Assembly: GCA_938023895.1 (NCBI GenBank)
Contig: CALJDH010000131.1
Coordinates: 1-7,776 of the forward strand
Length of the DNA stretch: 7,776 nt
Direction of reading: 5' to 3'
Source of the DNA: an uncultured Aliiroseovarius sp.
GTDB taxonomy: Bacteria; Pseudomonadota; Alphaproteobacteria; Rhodobacterales; Rhodobacteraceae
This document shows positions 5,741 through 7,776 of the stretch, in pieces (within the stretch, counting starts at the first letter, position 1; every line of letters begins with the position of its first letter). The position numbers and the translations under genes were made by a program. The notes beneath the pieces were generated by a model. It saw only the letters and a list, made by a program, of their open reading frames with translations. It was not told the DNA's origin and ran no database searches.

Positions 5741-7776
5741 ATGCCCAAAGCCAAGATCACAGATGAAGAGGCGCTCGCCTTCCACATTGACCCCACGCCG
5801 GGCAAATTCGAGGTCACGCCGTCCGTCCCGATGACCACGCAACGCGACCTGTCGCTGGCCTATTCGCCGGGTGTTGCGGTTCCCTGTGAAGCGATCGCCG
5901 AGAACCCGCAGACGGCTTATGATTACACCAACAAGGGCAACCTTGTGGCGGTGATTTCAAACGGGACTGCGGTTCTTGGGCTGGGCAATCTTGGTGCGTT
6001 GGCCTCGAAGCCGGTGATGGAAGGTAAGGCCGTTCTGTTCAAGCGCTTCGCCGACGTGAACTCGATCGATATCGAACTGGACACCGAAGATCCTGAAGCC
6101 TTCATCAACGCCGTGAAACTGATGGGCCCGACCTTTGGCGGCATCAACCTTGAAGACATCAAGGCGCCCGAATGCTTCATCATCGAGCAGCGCCTGAAGG
6201 AAGAAATGGACATCCCCGTCTTCCACGACGACCAGCACGGCACGGCTGTGATCTGCGCGGCGGGCCTTTTGAACGCTCTGCACCTGTCGGGCAAAAAGAT
6301 CGAGGATTGCCGCATCGTTCTGAACGGCGCTGGTGCGGCTGGTATTGCTTGCATCGAGCTGATCAAGGCGATGGGCGCGCAGCATGACAACTGCATTGTC
6401 TGCGATACCAAGGGCGTGATTTATCAGGGCCGTACCGATGGTATGAACCAGTGGAAATCGGCCCATGCCGCCAACACGGAACTCCGCACGCTGGAAGAGG
6501 CGATGGACGGCGCAGATGTGTTCCTTGGCGTGTCGGTCAAGGGTGCGGTGACGCAGGACATGGTGGCCTCGATGGCCGACAATCCGGTGATTTTCGCCAT
6601 GGCGAACCCGGATCCGGAAATCACCCCGGAAGAAGCCCACGAAGTGCGCAATGACGCGATCGTGGCCACGGGGCGTTCGGATTACCCGAACCAGGTAAAC
6701 AACGTTCTGGGCTTCCCGTACCTGTTCCGCGGCGCGCTGGACATCAACGCCCGCGCCATCAATGACGAAATGAAGATCGCCTGTGCGCAAGCGCTGGCCG
6801 AACTGGCCCGCGAAGATGTGCCGGACGAAGTTGCGATGGCCTATGGCAAAAAGCTGACCTTCGGTCGTGACTATATCATCCCGACGCCCTTTGACCCACG
6901 CCTGATCCATGTGATCCCGCCTGCGGTTGCAAAGGCCGGGATGGACACGGGCGTTGCGCGCCGACCGATCATCGACATGGACGGGTACGAGCAAAGCCTG
7001 AAGGCACGGATGGACCCGACAGCCTCGATCCTGCGCGGCATCACGGCGCGTGCACGTAAGAGCCAAGCGACGATGATCTTTGCGGAAGGTGACAACTCGC
7101 AAGTTCTGCGTGCTGCCGTTCAGTATCAGCGCAACGGTTATGGCCAAGCGCTGGTTGTTGGTCGCGAGGACGACGTGAAAGCCAAGCTGACCGCCGACGG
7201 ACTGGGCGACGCCGTGCGCGAGCTGCGCATTGTGAACGCCGCCAATACCGAACACTTGGAGACCTACAAAGACTTCCTGTACCAGCGCCTTCAGCGTCAG
7301 GGCTTCGACCGCCACGACATTCACCGTCTGGCCGCGCGCGACCGTCACGTGTTTGCCTCGCTGATGCTGGCGCATGGCCACGGCGATGGTCTGGTCACCG
7401 GCGCGACCCGGAAATCGGCCTATGTTTTGGACCGGATCAACCACGTGTTCGACGCAACCGCCGCCGATGGCGCGGTGGGTGTGACCGCCGTTCTGCACAA
7501 AGGGCGCATCGTGCTGATGGCCGATACGCTGGTACATGAATGGCCCGAAACCGAGGATCTGGCGAACATCGCAGAACGCGCTGCCACAGTGGCACGTGGT
7601 CTGGGGCTTGAGCCGCGCGTGGCGTTCGTTAGCTTCTCGACCTTCGGGTATCCGGTGTCGGAGCGCGCCACGAAACTGCATGAGGCACCAGTGATCCTCG
7701 AGAAGCGCGGCGTGGACTTCGAGTTTGAAGGCGAGATGACCGCGGACGTTGCGCTGAACCCTGACGTTATGGCGCA
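5741..7776 (+). CDS. maeB: NADP-dependent malic enzyme, MaeB type (partial, 3' end missing)
   Basis: MaeB oxidatively decarboxylates malate to pyruvate, normally producing NADPH, in the cytoplasm, and draws carbon from the TCA cycle during growth on C4 acids. I translated about 678 codons without a stop or frameshift; the family usually has about 750-770, so the end lies beyond the window. The malic N-terminal domain has Tyr41 in SLAYSPGVA and Lys96 in GKAVLFK as the catalytic pair, with likely metal ligands Glu138, Asp139 and Asp164 (in FHDDQHGT, 161-168). The NAD(P)-binding domain has G196-A-G198-A-A-G201, NPDPE at 289-293 and YPNQVNN at 315-321. From about residue 430 a phosphotransacetylase-like domain follows, as in E. 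coli MaeB; in that family it is thought to be regulatory, not catalytic. NADP preference is assumed from the family. Divergent from galE. Confidence 0.95.
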   Translation, partial: MPKAKITDEEALAFHIDPTPGKFEVTPSVPMTTQRDLSLAYSPGVAVPCEAIAENPQTAYDYTNKGNLVAVISNGTAVLGLGNLGALASKPVMEGKAVLFKRFADVNSIDIELDTEDPEAFINAVKLMGPTFGGINLEDIKAPECFIIEQRLKEEMDIPVFHDDQHGTAVICAAGLLNALHLSGKKIEDCRIVLNGAGAAGIACIELIKAMGAQHDNCIVCDTKGVIYQGRTDGMNQWKSAHAANTELRTLEEAMDGADVFLGVSVKGAVTQDMVASMADNPVIFAMANPDPEITPEEAHEVRNDAIVATGRSDYPNQVNNVLGFPYLFRGALDINARAINDEMKIACAQALAELAREDVPDEVAMAYGKKLTFGRDYIIPTPFDPRLIHVIPPAVAKAGMDTGVARRPIIDMDGYEQSLKARMDPTASILRGITARARKSQATMIFAEGDNSQVLRAAVQYQRNGYGQALVVGREDDVKAKLTADGLGDAVRELRIVNAANTEHLETYKDFLYQRLQRQGFDRHDIHRLAARDRHVFASLMLAHGHGDGLVTGATRKSAYVLDRINHVFDATAADGAVGVTAVLHKGRIVLMADTLVHEWPETEDLANIAERAATVARGLGLEPRVAFVSFSTFGYPVSERATKLHEAPVILEKRGVDFEFEGEMTADVALNPDVMA

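Noticed and set aside
5957..7681. 574-codon open frame on the minus strand opposite maeB
   Set aside because: It lies wholly inside maeB, whose plus-strand frame has all malic enzyme motifs. The antisense translation is rich in His, Arg and Val and matches no family I recognise. Long antisense frames are common opposite GC-biased coding sequence.

Overview
The window looks like a core chromosomal segment of a GC-rich alphaproteobacterium, most likely in the Rhodobacterales (Rhodobacter/Roseobacter relatives). The grounds are the GC-rich codon use, the character of the proteins (HrcA, GrpE, a MutS ending in a DLPLF motif, a MaeB-type malic enzyme with a fused PTA-like domain), and a gene starting MRPS, as RNase PH does, divergent from hrcA. 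This placement comes from recognising the proteins by eye, not from a search.

Layout from left to right. (1) Positions 1-11, minus strand: the first codons of a gene reading M-R-P-S, probably rph, running off the left edge. (2) A 70-bp divergent spacer holding a perfect 13-bp dyad. (3) hrcA and grpE on the plus strand, 24 bp apart, forming a heat-shock operon that ends in a strong intrinsic terminator. (4) mutS on the minus strand, convergent with grpE, sharing that terminator and starting at GTG. (5) galE on the minus strand, upstream of mutS with a 64-65 bp gap, also starting at GTG behind a strong Shine-Dalgarno. (6) A 232-bp divergent spacer with a second perfect 13-bp dyad. (7) maeB on the plus strand, cut by the right edge after about 678 codons.

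Functionally these are separate housekeeping units. HrcA represses heat-shock genes and GrpE is the nucleotide exchange factor of DnaK. MutS recognises DNA mismatches. GalE interconverts UDP-glucose and UDP-galactose for surface polysaccharide and galactose use. MaeB makes pyruvate and NADPH from malate. galE and mutS may be co-transcribed.

I found no mobile element, CRISPR array, tRNA, rRNA, toxin-antitoxin pair or defence system, and no gene-free stretch above 232 bp. I see no previously undescribed system. The points most worth checking are regulatory: the predicted RNA structure over the mutS ribosome-binding region, and the two dyads in the divergent spacers.
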